From Campylobacterota bacterium (GTDB lineage: Bacteria; Campylobacterota; Campylobacteria; Campylobacterales; Sulfurospirillaceae), in the NCBI GenBank assembly GCA_009930355.1, contig RZYK01000109.1, forward strand, positions 1 to 6,735: a DNA stretch of 6,735 nucleotides. The letters run 5' to 3'. Both the position numbers and the translations under genes were made by a program. How positions within the stretch are numbered: the first letter of the stretch is position 1; the number at the start of each line of letters is the position of its first letter. A model generated the notes under the pieces. The model was not told the origin of the DNA. It saw only the letters and a list, made by a program, of their open reading frames with translations, and did not search any database. Of the stretch, positions 6,691 through 6,735 are shown piece after piece.

Positions 6691-6735
6691 AATGGGTTTG
6701 TGTGATAGTATAAAGACGGTTGATGTAGTCGCTTT
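6668..6735 (-). CDS. Possible C-terminal tail of an upstream gene (partial)
   Basis: From the right edge one minus-strand frame stays open for 21 codons and reads SDYINRLYTITQTHSKSIPF then G, ending in a TGA (6670-6668). That TGA lies inside the hairpin described above. The composition looks protein-like and a terminator at its end would fit, but another minus-strand frame also stays open across this interval and the stretch is short. I do not recognise a family. It may be non-coding leader sequence of the pilin operon. Confidence 0.25.
   Translation of the reverse strand, partial: SDYINRLYTITQTHSKSIPFG

Overview
The window is a compact block of six complete genes, all on the minus strand, from an AT-rich bacterium. 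Protein signatures point to the Campylobacterota (Epsilonproteobacteria). These include a short ComEC without a metallo-beta-lactamase tail, a DnaB with a charged C-terminal insertion, a PriA of about 610 residues and a 354-residue IspG. Sulfurospirillum or a close relative is my best guess; this rests on recalled family resemblance, not on a search.

In transcription order (right to left), the right edge holds a pilin leader region with a strong Shine-Dalgarno and a hairpin followed by a T-run. Two tandem type IV pilin-like/pseudopilin genes follow (6633-6145 and 6151-5687, overlapping by 7 nt). After a 7-nt gap comes priA, the replication-restart helicase (5679-3844, GTG start). A 59-bp spacer with a good TATAAT box follows, then ispG (3784-2720), dnaB (2723-1293, ATGA overlap with ispG) and comEC (1291-26, one nucleotide after the dnaB stop). 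The spacing suggests two transcription units, pilin1-pilin2-priA and ispG-dnaB-comEC, with possible readthrough from the first to the second. There is no gene-free stretch above 300 bases. Both edges are too short to identify the neighbouring genes.

Functionally, the block puts a filament or secretion-type pilin pair next to priA, dnaB and the DNA-uptake channel gene comEC. ispG is an essential isoprenoid gene with no obvious link. The genes themselves are ordinary housekeeping or competence families.

The unexpected signals are at the DNA level. The 10-bp palindrome TTACATGTAA occurs five times, all inside comEC and priA and in two different reading registers. A perfect 25-bp palindrome is embedded in the leader-peptide codons of the second pilin, just after the first pilin's stop, where it could set the expression ratio of the two pilins or limit transcription into priA.
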